From NCBI GenBank assembly GCA_963700885.1, contig CAVOZJ010000016.1:1-64000 (forward strand): DNA of 64,000 bases. Reading direction: 5' to 3'. Each line of letters starts with the position of its first letter. The first letter of the stretch is position 1. This document shows, in pieces, positions 43,897 to 53,206 of this stretch. The stretch is from Anderseniella sp963700885 (GTDB lineage: Bacteria; Pseudomonadota; Alphaproteobacteria; Rhizobiales; Aestuariivirgaceae). Position numbers and translations under genes: made by a program. Below the pieces are notes generated by a model. It worked only from the letters and a program-made list of their open reading frames with translations. It was not told the origin of the DNA and did not search any database.

Positions 43897-46329
43897 TCAG
43901 GCAGCCTCCTTGCGCTGCCCGCCGTCCGCCTGCTGTTCATCTTGCTTGAAGCGGCTCCAGCTGAGCTTGCCGTCATAGCGCCAGGCAAGTCCGCCAGCCT
44001 CGTCCATGGCGAACAGGTGCAGCCACTTGTTGTCGAACAGGTCTCGCACGCCGGGATGCCGCTTGAGGAAGTCGGTCATCGCCTCGCGCGGCGCCTCGAT
44101 GCACACCGACAGCCGCAGCGGTTCATGAATGAACGTCTCGCCGTCGTGCACGGACTGCCACGGCAGGCCGCCGCGCATCACCCCGCCGTTGCCTTCCATC
44201 ACGCCGATACCGCCCACCACGTTGTGCAGCAGCTTGTTGCCGCCCCCAAAGGCCGCTGGCGCCACCGTCGAGCCGTAGTATTGCAGGCTGATCCAGCTGG
44301 CGACCACCACCGGAGCGGTCATGATGAGCTCCAGTACCTTGAAGCCGTTGGCGCTATCCTGATGCCAGTCATAATCATGCAGGAAGGCGCGGCCTTTCAG
44401 GCTGCGGCCTGAAGTGCGGGTGCGCGGGGCGGCGATGAAGGCCTTGCAGCCGGCCAGAGCCCACTCGGGCCGCACCTCGGCCCAGTCGCGCGAGCGCCGT
44501 TCGATGCCTTGCCCGTTGCTGCCCGCCCGCGGCAGCCGCAACGCCCGTTCACCGCGCGCCAGCTTGCCGGCAGCCGCCAGCCAGCCGCGCACCTGGATGA
44601 GATCCTGCTGGTGGGCTTGCGTATCCGCGTCCTGTTCATACAGGGTTACGGCATCGGTTGTGGTGTCGTGCAGCGCCGCTACGAACACGGTGTCCTGCGG
44701 CACGTTGATACCGCGCTCCGACAGGCCCTTGCGCACCCTAGGCTCATTCAGCAGTAGCGCCAGCAGCCGCGCATTGACCTCGCCCGAGTATCCGCCGCAT
44801 GCCCCGCAATGCAGGCCGCTGGCATGGGGGTTGTTCACCACGTTTGCGCCATGGCCGGCCAGCATGACGATGCGCGCAAAGCCATCGGTCAGTGACATCG
44901 CCCGCAGCACTGTCTCTGCCGAGTTGATCCGGGTTTCCAAGTCCAGGTCTGGCGCAAACTGCGGCGCCGGTTCATTCGGGGCCTTGTTGTGGCGCAAGCC
45001 AAGGCCGTCGCGCACCAGCTTGCCCGCATAGACAGGTCCCGTCGCCTCCACGAAGGCGAAGGACGATACCGCTGCCAGCTTGAACCGGCCCCAGGCACGC
45101 TTGGCCCTCGCCTTGTAACGGGCTGCAAGGTCCTGGGCTTCGTGGGTCCCGCCACCCGAGCATGAAGAGACAGCCGGGTTGAGCAGCACCGGCAACCGGT
45201 ACTCGGCCACGTCCGAGGCAAACCGCTTGTGCGAGGCGAACACTCCGAAGAAGCCGGCAAAGCCCAGCGTGCGGATGGAGGGGTTTACCTGCTCCAGCGC
45301 CCGCCGGAATACCTCTGAGCGCACGTCGATGCAGAAGGCGGCCTGCAGCGCCGGGCGGTCTTCGCCCATTGCCGTGGCAGGTTCGCACAGCGTTGCGGCA
45401 AGCTGGCGCTGGGCAGCCCGTTCGGCGGCTTCCTGCAGGACGGCGTCAATGACGTCAGCCTGCGTTGCCGCAACCGGCCTGGCGTGAGCAGCAGCCACGG
45501 CCGACCACTTCTCGCCAATCGCGCCCTGGTGCTGCAGATACAGCGCTTCCTCCCAGATCAGCCGCACGGCGAGCAGATCGGTGATGGTAGCGTCTGTGCT
45601 TCCCGCCAGTTCTGCCTGCCACAACTGGTAGCGCGCATACTGCGCCCAGCCGCCCAGCGAGAACAGCAGCTGGTGGAAGTAGGTGGCAATCGCCGCCTCG
45701 CTCAGGCTCATTGTCTGCACGGCCCGGGCAATTGCGACAGACGATGTATCCGGCGCATCAGCGACGAACCGGCCAAAGCCCTTCAGCCCGGCAATCTCCG
45801 GCGTCAGGTCGTGCGAGGTCTGCGCCCTGAAGGCTGCCCACGCCGAGCGGTCCCGAGGGGCGGCCCACAGGGCCTGGCCGCGGTCGAAGTACCCGGCAGC
45901 CCAGGCGCCGGTGCGCTCGGCAATCAGGCCCGGCCAGTCGGTGCTGCTGGCATCTGCCGCAAGATCGGCAACCGTGGGCAGCGCCTCGGCAGCAGGGCGT
46001 GCGCCGGCGCTGGCCTTCAACAGCGCGTCCACATCTGACGGAAGGTCTGTTGCCGCGCTTGCTGCCAGTGCGCTGGCCAGGTCCTGGCGGCCAATCTCGC
46101 CGCTGGCGATCCGGTCCAGGTACCATTGCCGGGGCATGGTCGCCGGCGTCGCACTGATGCGTGCCAGCAGGGCGGACGTCTCGGCCAGCGTTGATCCGGT
46201 CTGGCCAAGGTAGGGGTTCACTGCCACGTGCGAGGCCAGCGGCCACAGCGGCGGGATCTGCCGGGCGGCCTTGTCAGCCGCCTGTTCGAGCCAGGAGAGA
46301 TCGGGCGTCTTGTTCAGGTTGTTGCTCAT
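43897..46329 (-). CDS. dabA: Inorganic-carbon uptake protein DabA (DUF2309/UPF0753)
   Basis: An 810-residue cytoplasmic, beta-carbonic-anhydrase-like zinc subunit of the DAB bicarbonate accumulation complex. Zinc-site residues are visible: Cys and Asp in FCIDVRSEVFRRALE, and His and Cys in AGHGANVVNNPHASGLHCGACGGYSGE. The N-terminus has HVAVNPYLGQ, a family landmark. It lies 24 bases downstream of dabB on the same strand, and ends 27 bases from the convergent ureG. It is preceded by a good GAGGAG ribosome site. Confidence 0.93.
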   Translation of the reverse strand: MSNNLNKTPDLSWLEQAADKAARQIPPLWPLASHVAVNPYLGQTGSTLAETSALLARISATPATMPRQWYLDRIASGEIGRQDLASALAASAATDLPSDVDALLKASAGARPAAEALPTVADLAADASSTDWPGLIAERTGAWAAGYFDRGQALWAAPRDRSAWAAFRAQTSHDLTPEIAGLKGFGRFVADAPDTSSVAIARAVQTMSLSEAAIATYFHQLLFSLGGWAQYARYQLWQAELAGSTDATITDLLAVRLIWEEALYLQHQGAIGEKWSAVAAAHARPVAATQADVIDAVLQEAAERAAQRQLAATLCEPATAMGEDRPALQAAFCIDVRSEVFRRALEQVNPSIRTLGFAGFFGVFASHKRFASDVAEYRLPVLLNPAVSSCSGGGTHEAQDLAARYKARAKRAWGRFKLAAVSSFAFVEATGPVYAGKLVRDGLGLRHNKAPNEPAPQFAPDLDLETRINSAETVLRAMSLTDGFARIVMLAGHGANVVNNPHASGLHCGACGGYSGEVNARLLALLLNEPRVRKGLSERGINVPQDTVFVAALHDTTTDAVTLYEQDADTQAHQQDLIQVRGWLAAAGKLARGERALRLPRAGSNGQGIERRSRDWAEVRPEWALAGCKAFIAAPRTRTSGRSLKGRAFLHDYDWHQDSANGFKVLELIMTAPVVVASWISLQYYGSTVAPAAFGGGNKLLHNVVGGIGVMEGNGGVMRGGLPWQSVHDGETFIHEPLRLSVCIEAPREAMTDFLKRHPGVRDLFDNKWLHLFAMDEAGGLAWRYDGKLSWSRFKQDEQQADGGQRKEAA

Positions 46330-46353
46330 GGGAAAGCTCCTCTCTTGACGGCT

Positions 46354-47919
46354 TCAGGAAGGGGTTCGGGTTGACCAGTTGCCGGCCAGGCGGTCGAACA
46401 CGGCATTGGCATAGAGGCCGTTGGACAGGTGGACGCGAAGGCCGGCGGCGGCAGGGTGATAGGCCCACAGCGGAAACATTGCCTGCGCGATGGCCACCAG
46501 GCCGAAGCTCAGCACCGACAGCACCAGCAGCGCCCACTCGAGCGGACCCGGCGCAGGCGTCGCGGGCAGGGTGCCGGCGGTGAGCCACTCCGCCAGCCGG
46601 TGCAGCGCGAAGTAGCTGACCGAGGCGGCCACTGCGTATATGGCGGTGCGCCGGGTGAGCGCGCGCGGCGCTGCGTCGGCAAGGCCCTGCGCCAGCAGGT
46701 AGGCGACGCCGAAGATCAGCATGGCGCCGAGCGCGATGGCCTGCGGCGACTTCTGGTCAAACCCGAAGGCAAGGCCGATTGCAGCGTATATGGCGATGGC
46801 CAGGGCGAAGGCCCGCATTACCGCCCAGCCGCCGGGAATGGCGATAGGGCCGGGCCGGCGCAGGGCGGCAACCGTCTCGACCGCCGTGCCCGAGGCAAGG
46901 AAGGCATGCGCCTTGTACAGCGAGTGCGCCACGATGTGCAGCAGCGCCAGCGGGAACAGTGCCAGCCCGCACTGCAGGATCATGAAGCCCATCTGTGCGA
47001 TCGTGGACCAGGCAAGCGACGTCTTGACGGCCGGCTGTGCCAGCATGGCAAGTCCGCCCAGCAGCGCGGTGAACCCGCCCAGCATGACCAGCACTGCCAG
47101 TACGCCCGGCGCCAGCAGCATCACGTCGGCGAACCGGATCAGCAGGAAACCGCCGGCATTGATGACGCCGGCATGCAGCAGCGCCGAGACTGGGGTGGGT
47201 GCTTCCATGACCTCGGTAAGCCAGCCGTGGGCCGGAAACTGCGCCGACTTCAGGATGGCGGCCAGGGCAATCAGGCCGGCTGCGAGACCGGCGCCTGCCG
47301 GGGCCTGTCCGCTGCGCGCCGCTTCAAGAATGGTGGCGATGTCGCCGGTGCCGTACCCGGCGAACAGCACGATAGCCGCAGCGGCGAGTGCTGCATCACC
47401 GGCTCTCGCCACCATGAACTTTTTGCGCGCCGCCCGCACCGCCTGCACCCGGTCAGGGTAAAACAGCAACAGCTTGTGCAGGCACAGGCTCATGGCAATC
47501 CACGCCGCCGTCAGCACCACCAGGTTCCCCGCCACCACCAGCACCATCACCGCCGCCAGCGTCAGGCACAGCCAGCCGGTGAAGTTGCCCTGCCGGGCCT
47601 CGCCGTAGAGGTAGGTCGCTGAATAGCGGATCACCACCGCGCCGATGAACGATACCAGCAGCAGCATGGTGGCCGACACCATGTCGAGACGGACGCTCAG
47701 CACTTGCAGGGCGCCGCTTCCGGCAGCCCACGACTGCGCGCCATGCAGGGCAAGGCCGGCGCAGGCAGCCGCCGCGGCAACCAGTGCCAGCAGGCTGGCC
47801 AGCGTGGCGGCAAGCTTCGCCGCAGCCGGGCGCAAGCCGGGATCAGCCCGGCTGACGGCGAATGCCAGCAGCAGCGCTGCCGGCCCGGCAATTCCAAGAA
47901 GGGGGAGGGTGTTGTGCAT
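46354..47919 (-). CDS. dabB: Inorganic-carbon transporter membrane subunit DabB (NuoL-like)
   Basis: A 521-residue polytopic membrane protein of the proton-conducting NADH-dehydrogenase subunit L family. It has AILKSAQFPAHGWLTEVMEAPTPVSALLHAGVINAGGFLL, the diagnostic H+-channel segment with conserved Lys and His, and HSLYKAHAFLASG. Pairing with DabA identifies it as DabB rather than a respiratory complex subunit. The start is set at the ATG at 47919 with GGAG upstream; an ATG 15 bases further is weaker. Cation motive force is thought to drive bicarbonate accumulation. Confidence 0.92.
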   Translation of the reverse strand: MHNTLPLLGIAGPAALLLAFAVSRADPGLRPAAAKLAATLASLLALVAAAAACAGLALHGAQSWAAGSGALQVLSVRLDMVSATMLLLVSFIGAVVIRYSATYLYGEARQGNFTGWLCLTLAAVMVLVVAGNLVVLTAAWIAMSLCLHKLLLFYPDRVQAVRAARKKFMVARAGDAALAAAAIVLFAGYGTGDIATILEAARSGQAPAGAGLAAGLIALAAILKSAQFPAHGWLTEVMEAPTPVSALLHAGVINAGGFLLIRFADVMLLAPGVLAVLVMLGGFTALLGGLAMLAQPAVKTSLAWSTIAQMGFMILQCGLALFPLALLHIVAHSLYKAHAFLASGTAVETVAALRRPGPIAIPGGWAVMRAFALAIAIYAAIGLAFGFDQKSPQAIALGAMLIFGVAYLLAQGLADAAPRALTRRTAIYAVAASVSYFALHRLAEWLTAGTLPATPAPGPLEWALLVLSVLSFGLVAIAQAMFPLWAYHPAAAGLRVHLSNGLYANAVFDRLAGNWSTRTPS

Positions 47920-48025
47920 GTCCTGTCTCCACATCGGCGGTTGATGGGCAGGCAGATAGCAGCGGAATCAGGATTTACTAAATTCATTGTTTGTGATGTA
48001 TCGTTCTATAAAAAGGAACGATAGA

Positions 48026-48907
48026 ATGGCCCTGCTGAATTACAATCACTTGCGCTATTTCTGGGCGGTGGCCCACGAAGGCAACCTGACGCGCGCGGCG
48101 GAGAACCTGAACGTTTCGCAATCATCGCTGTCCATCCAGATCCGCAAGCTGGAGCAGCAACTGGGTCACGACCTGTTCGAACGCCGCGGCAAGCAACTGC
48201 TGCTCACCGAGGCGGGGCGGGTGGCGCTCGACCATGCCAACACCATTTTCGCCACCGGCGACGAATTGCTTGGCACGTTGTCGGACCGGTCGGGGACGGT
48301 GCGCCGGGTGATCCGTGTCGGCGCGCTGGCCACCTTGTCGCGCAACTTCCAGCTTGGCTTCCTGCGCCCGGTCCTGTCGCGCCCGGACGTTGAAGTCATC
48401 CTGCGGTCGGGTGGTCTTGCAGATCTGTTGCGCGAGCTTGACGCGCTGCGGCTTGATGTGGCGCTGGTCAACCAGGTGCCGCCGCGCGATGCAGCCACGC
48501 CGTGGATATCGCACAAGCTGGGCGACCAGCAGGTGAGCCTCGTCGGCACGCCGAAGCGGATCGGGTCAACGCCAGGTTTGAAGGCATTGCTTGCGGATCA
48601 CCCGATCATCCTGCCGAGCCTCGAAAGCGGCATCAGGACAGCGTTCGACGCGCTGGCCGGACGGCTGGGCGTGCGGCCCCGGATTGCCGCCGAGGTCGAT
48701 GACATGGCCATGCTGCGCCTGATGGCGCGCGAGGATGTGGGCCTTGCCGTGGCGCCGCCCATTGTCGTCAATGACGAACTCGCAAGCGGCGTGCTTGCAG
48801 AAGCCAGCAAGCTGCCCGGCCTGCAGGAGACGTTCTATGCGGTCACCCAGCGCAGACGGTTTCCCAATCCGCTGCTGAAAGATCTGCTGAAGGCCGATGT
48901 GGTCTAG
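48026..48907 (+). CDS. LysR-family regulator, NhaR-like, divergent from dabBA
   Basis: A 293-residue LysR protein. The N-terminal helix-turn-helix is NLTRAAENLNVSQSSLSIQIRKLEQQL. LNYNHLRYFWAVAHEGNL is a start typical of the NhaR-like LysR group. The ATG at 48026 has AAGGA upstream. It is divergent from dabBA over about 106 bases, so it probably regulates inorganic carbon uptake, perhaps in response to a carbon or pH signal. It ends in TAG. Confidence 0.85.
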   Translation: MALLNYNHLRYFWAVAHEGNLTRAAENLNVSQSSLSIQIRKLEQQLGHDLFERRGKQLLLTEAGRVALDHANTIFATGDELLGTLSDRSGTVRRVIRVGALATLSRNFQLGFLRPVLSRPDVEVILRSGGLADLLRELDALRLDVALVNQVPPRDAATPWISHKLGDQQVSLVGTPKRIGSTPGLKALLADHPIILPSLESGIRTAFDALAGRLGVRPRIAAEVDDMAMLRLMAREDVGLAVAPPIVVNDELASGVLAEASKLPGLQETFYAVTQRRRFPNPLLKDLLKADVV

Positions 48908-48959
48908 GTGCAGGGTTGTCGCCCTCGCTGTCCGTTCAACCGGAGGCCTACCCGAAGCG

Positions 48960-49835
48960 TCAGCCCGGCTGGCTTGCCGCTGCTTCCCTGATCAGCCATT
49001 CGGCAACCTTGTTCTGGGTATCGGTTACAGGTCTGCCACCAGGACGGGTGAGGAAGTAGCCGCTGTTTGTCTGCAATTCCAGCGGTGACAGCCGCCTCAG
49101 TTCACCTCGCTCGATGGCCGGGTTCAAGAGCACCGTCGGCCCGAGCAGGACGCCATATCCCAGCTTCGCTGCCTCACAGGCATAGGGAAACAGGTCGAAC
49201 GTAAGCCGCCGGTCGGGCTTGGCGCGGCTGCCGGCAAGCCTGAACCAGTCTTCCCAGGGAGCCGAACCATCCCGAACGCTGATCAGCGGCAAACTCTCCC
49301 AGTCGTCACAGGCCATGTCCGGGCTGCAGACTGGCGTGACGCGATCCATGAACAGGCAGTAGACTTCAGAACCCAGCTGGCTGCCATTGCCGAACTCGAT
49401 GACGAAATCCGGCTCCAGCGTTGCTTCGGGATAGTCGATGCCCTTGCTGTAAAGGGTTATGCCTGCGTCCGGCACCTGTTCCGTAAGGTGGTTGAGGCGC
49501 GGCAACAGCCAGTAGATGGCAATGCCGTGCTGCAGGGCAATCGTCACGTTGTTCGTCGAGCGCCCGGAGAACATCGATTCCGTGGAGCTTGTGATGGACA
49601 TCAGCGGGCCTTCCACAAGCGCGAGGTAATCGAGGCCCTGCGGCGTCAGGGTCACGCCGCGCCGGCCTCTGGCAAACAGCCTCGTCCGGCATTCCCGTTC
49701 CAGCGCATTGATATGCTGGCTGACCGCCGCCTGCGTCAGCCCCAGTTCCTGGGCTGCCTTGGTAAAGCTCGCATGTCTGGCGGCCGCTTCGAAACTGCGG
49801 ACCCAAGCCAGTTTGGAGGGGCGATTAGGTATCAT
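48960..49835 (-). CDS. LysR-family regulator, GcvA-like
   Basis: A 291-residue LysR regulator of the GcvA/AmpR type, judged from the start KLAWVRSFEAAARHASFTKAAQELGLTQAAVSQHINALE and FARGRRGVTLTPQG. It converges with the dab LysR gene and diverges from a small winged-helix gene. No target genes stand out nearby. Confidence 0.82.
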   Translation of the reverse strand: MIPNRPSKLAWVRSFEAAARHASFTKAAQELGLTQAAVSQHINALERECRTRLFARGRRGVTLTPQGLDYLALVEGPLMSITSSTESMFSGRSTNNVTIALQHGIAIYWLLPRLNHLTEQVPDAGITLYSKGIDYPEATLEPDFVIEFGNGSQLGSEVYCLFMDRVTPVCSPDMACDDWESLPLISVRDGSAPWEDWFRLAGSRAKPDRRLTFDLFPYACEAAKLGYGVLLGPTVLLNPAIERGELRRLSPLELQTNSGYFLTRPGGRPVTDTQNKVAEWLIREAAASQPG

Positions 49836-49967
49836 TCAATTTATCACCAAAATGAAATATCCTAATTTGATTGATGTCACGATGATCGCTAAATTTCAAG
49901 CAGGGGAGTGGCTTGGAGCAACCGTTTGTGCTGGCGTTGCGCTGGCAGTGATTGGAAGACCAGGATC

Positions 49968-50279
49968 ATGGTGGACAGGCTCAAACCGGTCTCTAAGCTG
50001 CGTATGCTGCTGGCTGAAATCGAATCCGAGCTCGGGCTGAGCAGGCTTTCGTCATCCGAACGCGACGTGTTGTATGCGCTTGTGTCCGAGAGTGCCGATG
50101 CTGGCAGCGTGGTCACGACAAACGCGCTTCGAGCCAACCCGATTGTCGAGTACATGTCGGATCCGACCATGTACCGGCACATCATCAAGCTGATCGAGAA
50201 GGGCATCATCACGCTTGCACCGGGCCGCCAGCGTGGCGCCTACATGGTGGTCGAAGAGTTCTTCCGTCCGAAGCACTAG
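49968..50279 (+). CDS. Small winged-helix-like protein
   Basis: A 103-residue protein from the ATG at 49968 (AGGA upstream). LSSSERDVLYALVSESADAG and YRHIIKLIEKGIITLAPGRQRGAYMVV look like a winged helix with a beta-hairpin wing, similar to small MarR-like or phage-type regulators. There is no signal peptide or membrane segment. I do not recognise a named family. It stands alone, downstream of the divergent GcvA-like LysR, and is followed by a palindrome cluster. Confidence 0.6.
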   Translation: MVDRLKPVSKLRMLLAEIESELGLSRLSSSERDVLYALVSESADAGSVVTTNALRANPIVEYMSDPTMYRHIIKLIEKGIITLAPGRQRGAYMVVEEFFRPKH

Positions 50280-50427
50280 AGCATCATCCGGTCAGATTGC
50301 ATCATCTGTTCGGATAAAGATGCTCGATTTCAAAGTGCTAGAGCAACTTTAGCCGTTCAAGGTGAACGGCTGTTGCTCTAGAGCACCATCCGATCCGGTT
50401 GGACCATCTGGTGGGATCAGGCTGCCC
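50278..50427. repeat. Cluster of rhizobial-type intergenic palindromes
   Basis: Three linked elements. At 50277-50325, GAGCATC..ATCCG pairs with CGGAT..GATGCTC. At 50339-50380 is a long hairpin with arms TAGAGCAAC..AGCCGTTCA and TGAACGGCT..GTTGCTCTA. At 50379-50427 is a diverged direct copy of the first. Such AGAGCATnATCCG palindromes are widespread between genes in Hyphomicrobiales; they may end transcription of the upstream gene. The rest of the gap to 50545 holds no gene. Confidence 0.65.
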
Positions 50428-50545
50428 GGCCCCTTTGTCGTTCGCCGTTGAGCGGCCCGAACAACAGCATGACTTGATGTCTGTCATGGCATTGCGCAGT
50501 TGCGGCCTCCATCATGGCGCTCGGATGCCGGATGAGTTGTGACCC

Positions 50546-51802
50546 ATGAACGAGCTTGAACTTTTCCAGCGGCTGGGCCTTGCCCTCGCAATAGGCCTCC
50601 TGTTCGGCATGGAGCGTGGCTGGCATCAGCGCGGCAAGCACACCGAGACGAGGGTGGCCGGCTTCAGAACGTTCGCGCTCGTCGGCTTGCTGGGTGGGCT
50701 GTCGGGATGGCTGGGCAGCCTGTCCAGCTACCTGATACTCGGTCTCGGCTTCGTGGGCGTGGCGGCGCTGCTGCTGATCAGTTACCGCGCCACAGCTGAC
50801 CAGGACGGCGATGTCGGCATTACCACCGAGATCGCCGCCATGCTGACGTTCGTGCTTGGCGCTGCAGCTGTACTGGGCGAGATGGCACCGGCCGCAGCCG
50901 CAGCGGTTGTCGCGACAGCACTGCTGGCGAGCAAGACAGCAATGCATCACTGGCTGCGCAGCTTGCGCAGGTACGAACTGGTGGCCGGCATCGAGCTGGC
51001 CATCATCTCTGTCGTGCTGCTGCCGTTGTTGCCGGACCAGGGGTATGGGCCGGGCGGTGTTCTCAATCCATACAAGCTGTGGTGGGCGGTGGTGCTGGTC
51101 GCGGGGCTGTCGTTCTTCGGGTATGCGGCGATGCGGCTTGCCGGGACAGCGCGCGGGCTTCTGATCACCGGTGCGCTTGGCGGACTGGCGTCTTCCACGG
51201 CCGCAACGCTGGCATTATCGCGCATGGCGCGTGATGCACCACAGGCCTCCACGGTGTGCGCGACCGGCATCCTGCTGGCCAGCGCCGTCACCTTCGTTCG
51301 CATTCTGCTGCTTGCAGGGATATTGAATGCCGGGCTCGCCTGGCTTCTCGCCGGCCCCATGTTGGCGATGGCGGCAATTGCGGTTCTGGGAGCAGTGCTC
51401 GTGCTTCAGCTATCGGCTGGCCAGGTCGCACCGGCAGCACGGGAGCTGAAGATCCGCAACCCGCTTGAACTGCCCATGGCCCTCAAGTTTGCGGCTTTTC
51501 TTGCCGTGGTAATGGTGGCGGTGCACTTTGCGAGACTGTGGTTCGGTGAGGCAGGCCTTTATGGCATTGGAGCCCTGTCCGGCCTCACGGATGTCGATGC
51601 AATCACCATCTCCATGGCGAGACTTGATGCCGATGCCGCCGAACCATTGATGGCCGCAGCGGTCGTTCTGCTGGCGGCTTGCGTCAACCTGGCCGTCAAG
51701 TCCGGCATCGTCTTTACCGTAGCAGGAACGGCGGCAGGATTTCGGGTGCTGGCCGTGCATGCGCTTTGCGCTGCTGCCGGGTTCGCGCTGCTCTGGTTGT
51801 GA
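50546..51802 (+). CDS. MgtC/DUF4010 family membrane protein
   Basis: A 418-residue polytopic membrane protein. The N-terminal third is MgtC/SapB-like (LGLALAIGLLFGMERGW and TRVAGFRTFALVGLLGGLSG). The rest, from about residue 180, is DUF4010, with RGLLITGALGGLASSTAATLALSRMA and LSGLTDVDAITISMARL. The role in the family is not settled; magnesium or ion homeostasis is often proposed. It is a single gene with no operon partners. Confidence 0.85.
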   Translation: MNELELFQRLGLALAIGLLFGMERGWHQRGKHTETRVAGFRTFALVGLLGGLSGWLGSLSSYLILGLGFVGVAALLLISYRATADQDGDVGITTEIAAMLTFVLGAAAVLGEMAPAAAAAVVATALLASKTAMHHWLRSLRRYELVAGIELAIISVVLLPLLPDQGYGPGGVLNPYKLWWAVVLVAGLSFFGYAAMRLAGTARGLLITGALGGLASSTAATLALSRMARDAPQASTVCATGILLASAVTFVRILLLAGILNAGLAWLLAGPMLAMAAIAVLGAVLVLQLSAGQVAPAARELKIRNPLELPMALKFAAFLAVVMVAVHFARLWFGEAGLYGIGALSGLTDVDAITISMARLDADAAEPLMAAAVVLLAACVNLAVKSGIVFTVAGTAAGFRVLAVHALCAAAGFALLWL

Positions 51803-51976
51803 GGGCGTGGGCCTGTTCGCGGCGGCCGGCGTGCCAGGAAGCCTGCTCAGGGGCGAGATTGCCGGATAACCCTCGCGCTTTACCATTCGATTGTTCACCC
51901 ATGGGGTCGCCTGGACAGATCGGATAGACTGGAGACCAGACAGGCCAACCTGGGGTGCATGTGAGCTGGGTCTGAA

Positions 51977-53161
51977 ATGGAGCAACTCTCGTTAGCGGTA
52001 GTTGTGGTAGCCTTGCTGGGATGGGCGTACCTGATATTCTTTCACTGGTCTTTCTGGCGAGCCGACCAGCGGCTGGACGGCGACCCTGCAAAGGTCAACG
52101 AGTGGCCGGAGGTCGTGGCGATCATTCCGGCCCGCAACGAAGCCAACTGCATTGCATCTGCCTTGCGGTCTCACGCGACGAGTGATTACCGGGGCAGGTT
52201 TTCCGTAATTCTGGTGGACGACCATTCTGCCGATGGAACTGCACAAGTGGCGGAAGCAGTCGCTGCAGTCTCCAGCCGGCCGGCCACCATAGCAAAGGCG
52301 CCGCCGCTCGAGCCGGGATGGACCGGCAAGCTGTCAGCCCTTCAACACGGTCTGCGGGTCGCCGAGGTCCAGGCACCCCAAGCGCGTTATGTTCTCCTCA
52401 CCGATGCAGACATCGTCCATGCCTCCGATACGCTGGCGCGCCTGGTGAGCAAGGCTGAACGGGACCGGCTTGCCCTGGTTTCCCTGATGGCGCGGCTTGA
52501 CAGCCGGGGATGGTGGGGCGGTCTGTTGATCCCGGCGTTCGTCTTCTTCTTCCAGAAGCTCTATCCGTTTCGTGCTGTTAACGATCAGCGATCCTCCATT
52601 GCCGCAGCTGCAGGCGGCTGCGTGCTCGTTGACAGGTTCAGTTTTGGTGAAGCCGGTGGGCTGCAAGCCATTCATGACAGGTTGATCGATGATTGTGCCC
52701 TGGCGCACCGCCTCAAGACTGTCCCGGCCGCCAGAAGTATCTGGCTTGGCATCAGCTGCGGAGAGGTTGTCAGCCTTCGGGACAATCGGGACTGGAACTC
52801 AATTTCTGGCATGGTCACGCGAACTGCATTCTCGCAACTGGGTCATTCTTGGTGGCGGCTGCTTGGCACGGTTGTGGGGATGGTGGTTCTCTATCTTGCA
52901 GCTCCTCTTGCGGTCATTGCGGCCCCGATCCATCAGACACCCGATGTTGCAATGCTGGGTGCAGGCGCCTGGGCGGCGTCGGCGATCACCTATTGGCCGA
53001 CCTTGTCCCTGTACGACAAGCATCCGTTGTCGGCGCTTGCGCTTCCGGTTGCTGCCGGGCTGTATACGTTGATGACCGTGAAGTCTGCGCTGCAATACCG
53101 GTACGGCCGCGGAAACGTCTGGAAAGGGCGCGCCTACGAGGCCAACATTCCGCAATCGTGA
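51977..53161 (+). CDS. Family 2 glycosyltransferase, HpnB-like
   Basis: A 394-residue membrane-anchored glycosyltransferase. The N-terminal helix is followed by a GT2 domain (VVAIIPARNEA; the DDH and DADI metal/nucleotide sites), then GWTGKLSALQHGL, LIPAFVFFFQKLYPFRAVN, AAAAGGCVLVDR and LIDDCALA, the last being the GT2 ED-like site. Two or three C-terminal helices follow. The pattern is that of hopanoid-associated HpnB. No other hpn genes are in the window, so the lipid substrate is unproven. Confidence 0.82.
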   Translation: MEQLSLAVVVVALLGWAYLIFFHWSFWRADQRLDGDPAKVNEWPEVVAIIPARNEANCIASALRSHATSDYRGRFSVILVDDHSADGTAQVAEAVAAVSSRPATIAKAPPLEPGWTGKLSALQHGLRVAEVQAPQARYVLLTDADIVHASDTLARLVSKAERDRLALVSLMARLDSRGWWGGLLIPAFVFFFQKLYPFRAVNDQRSSIAAAAGGCVLVDRFSFGEAGGLQAIHDRLIDDCALAHRLKTVPAARSIWLGISCGEVVSLRDNRDWNSISGMVTRTAFSQLGHSWWRLLGTVVGMVVLYLAAPLAVIAAPIHQTPDVAMLGAGAWAASAITYWPTLSLYDKHPLSALALPVAAGLYTLMTVKSALQYRYGRGNVWKGRAYEANIPQS

Positions 53162-53206
53162 CCGGTTCGGCAGTTTCGTGACTATTGCTGCCGGAGCGGC
53201 CGTGCA

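Noticed and set aside
46354..47919. NADH-quinone oxidoreductase or Mrp antiporter subunit
   Set aside because: It stands alone next to dabA with no other nuo or mrp genes, which identifies it as DabB.
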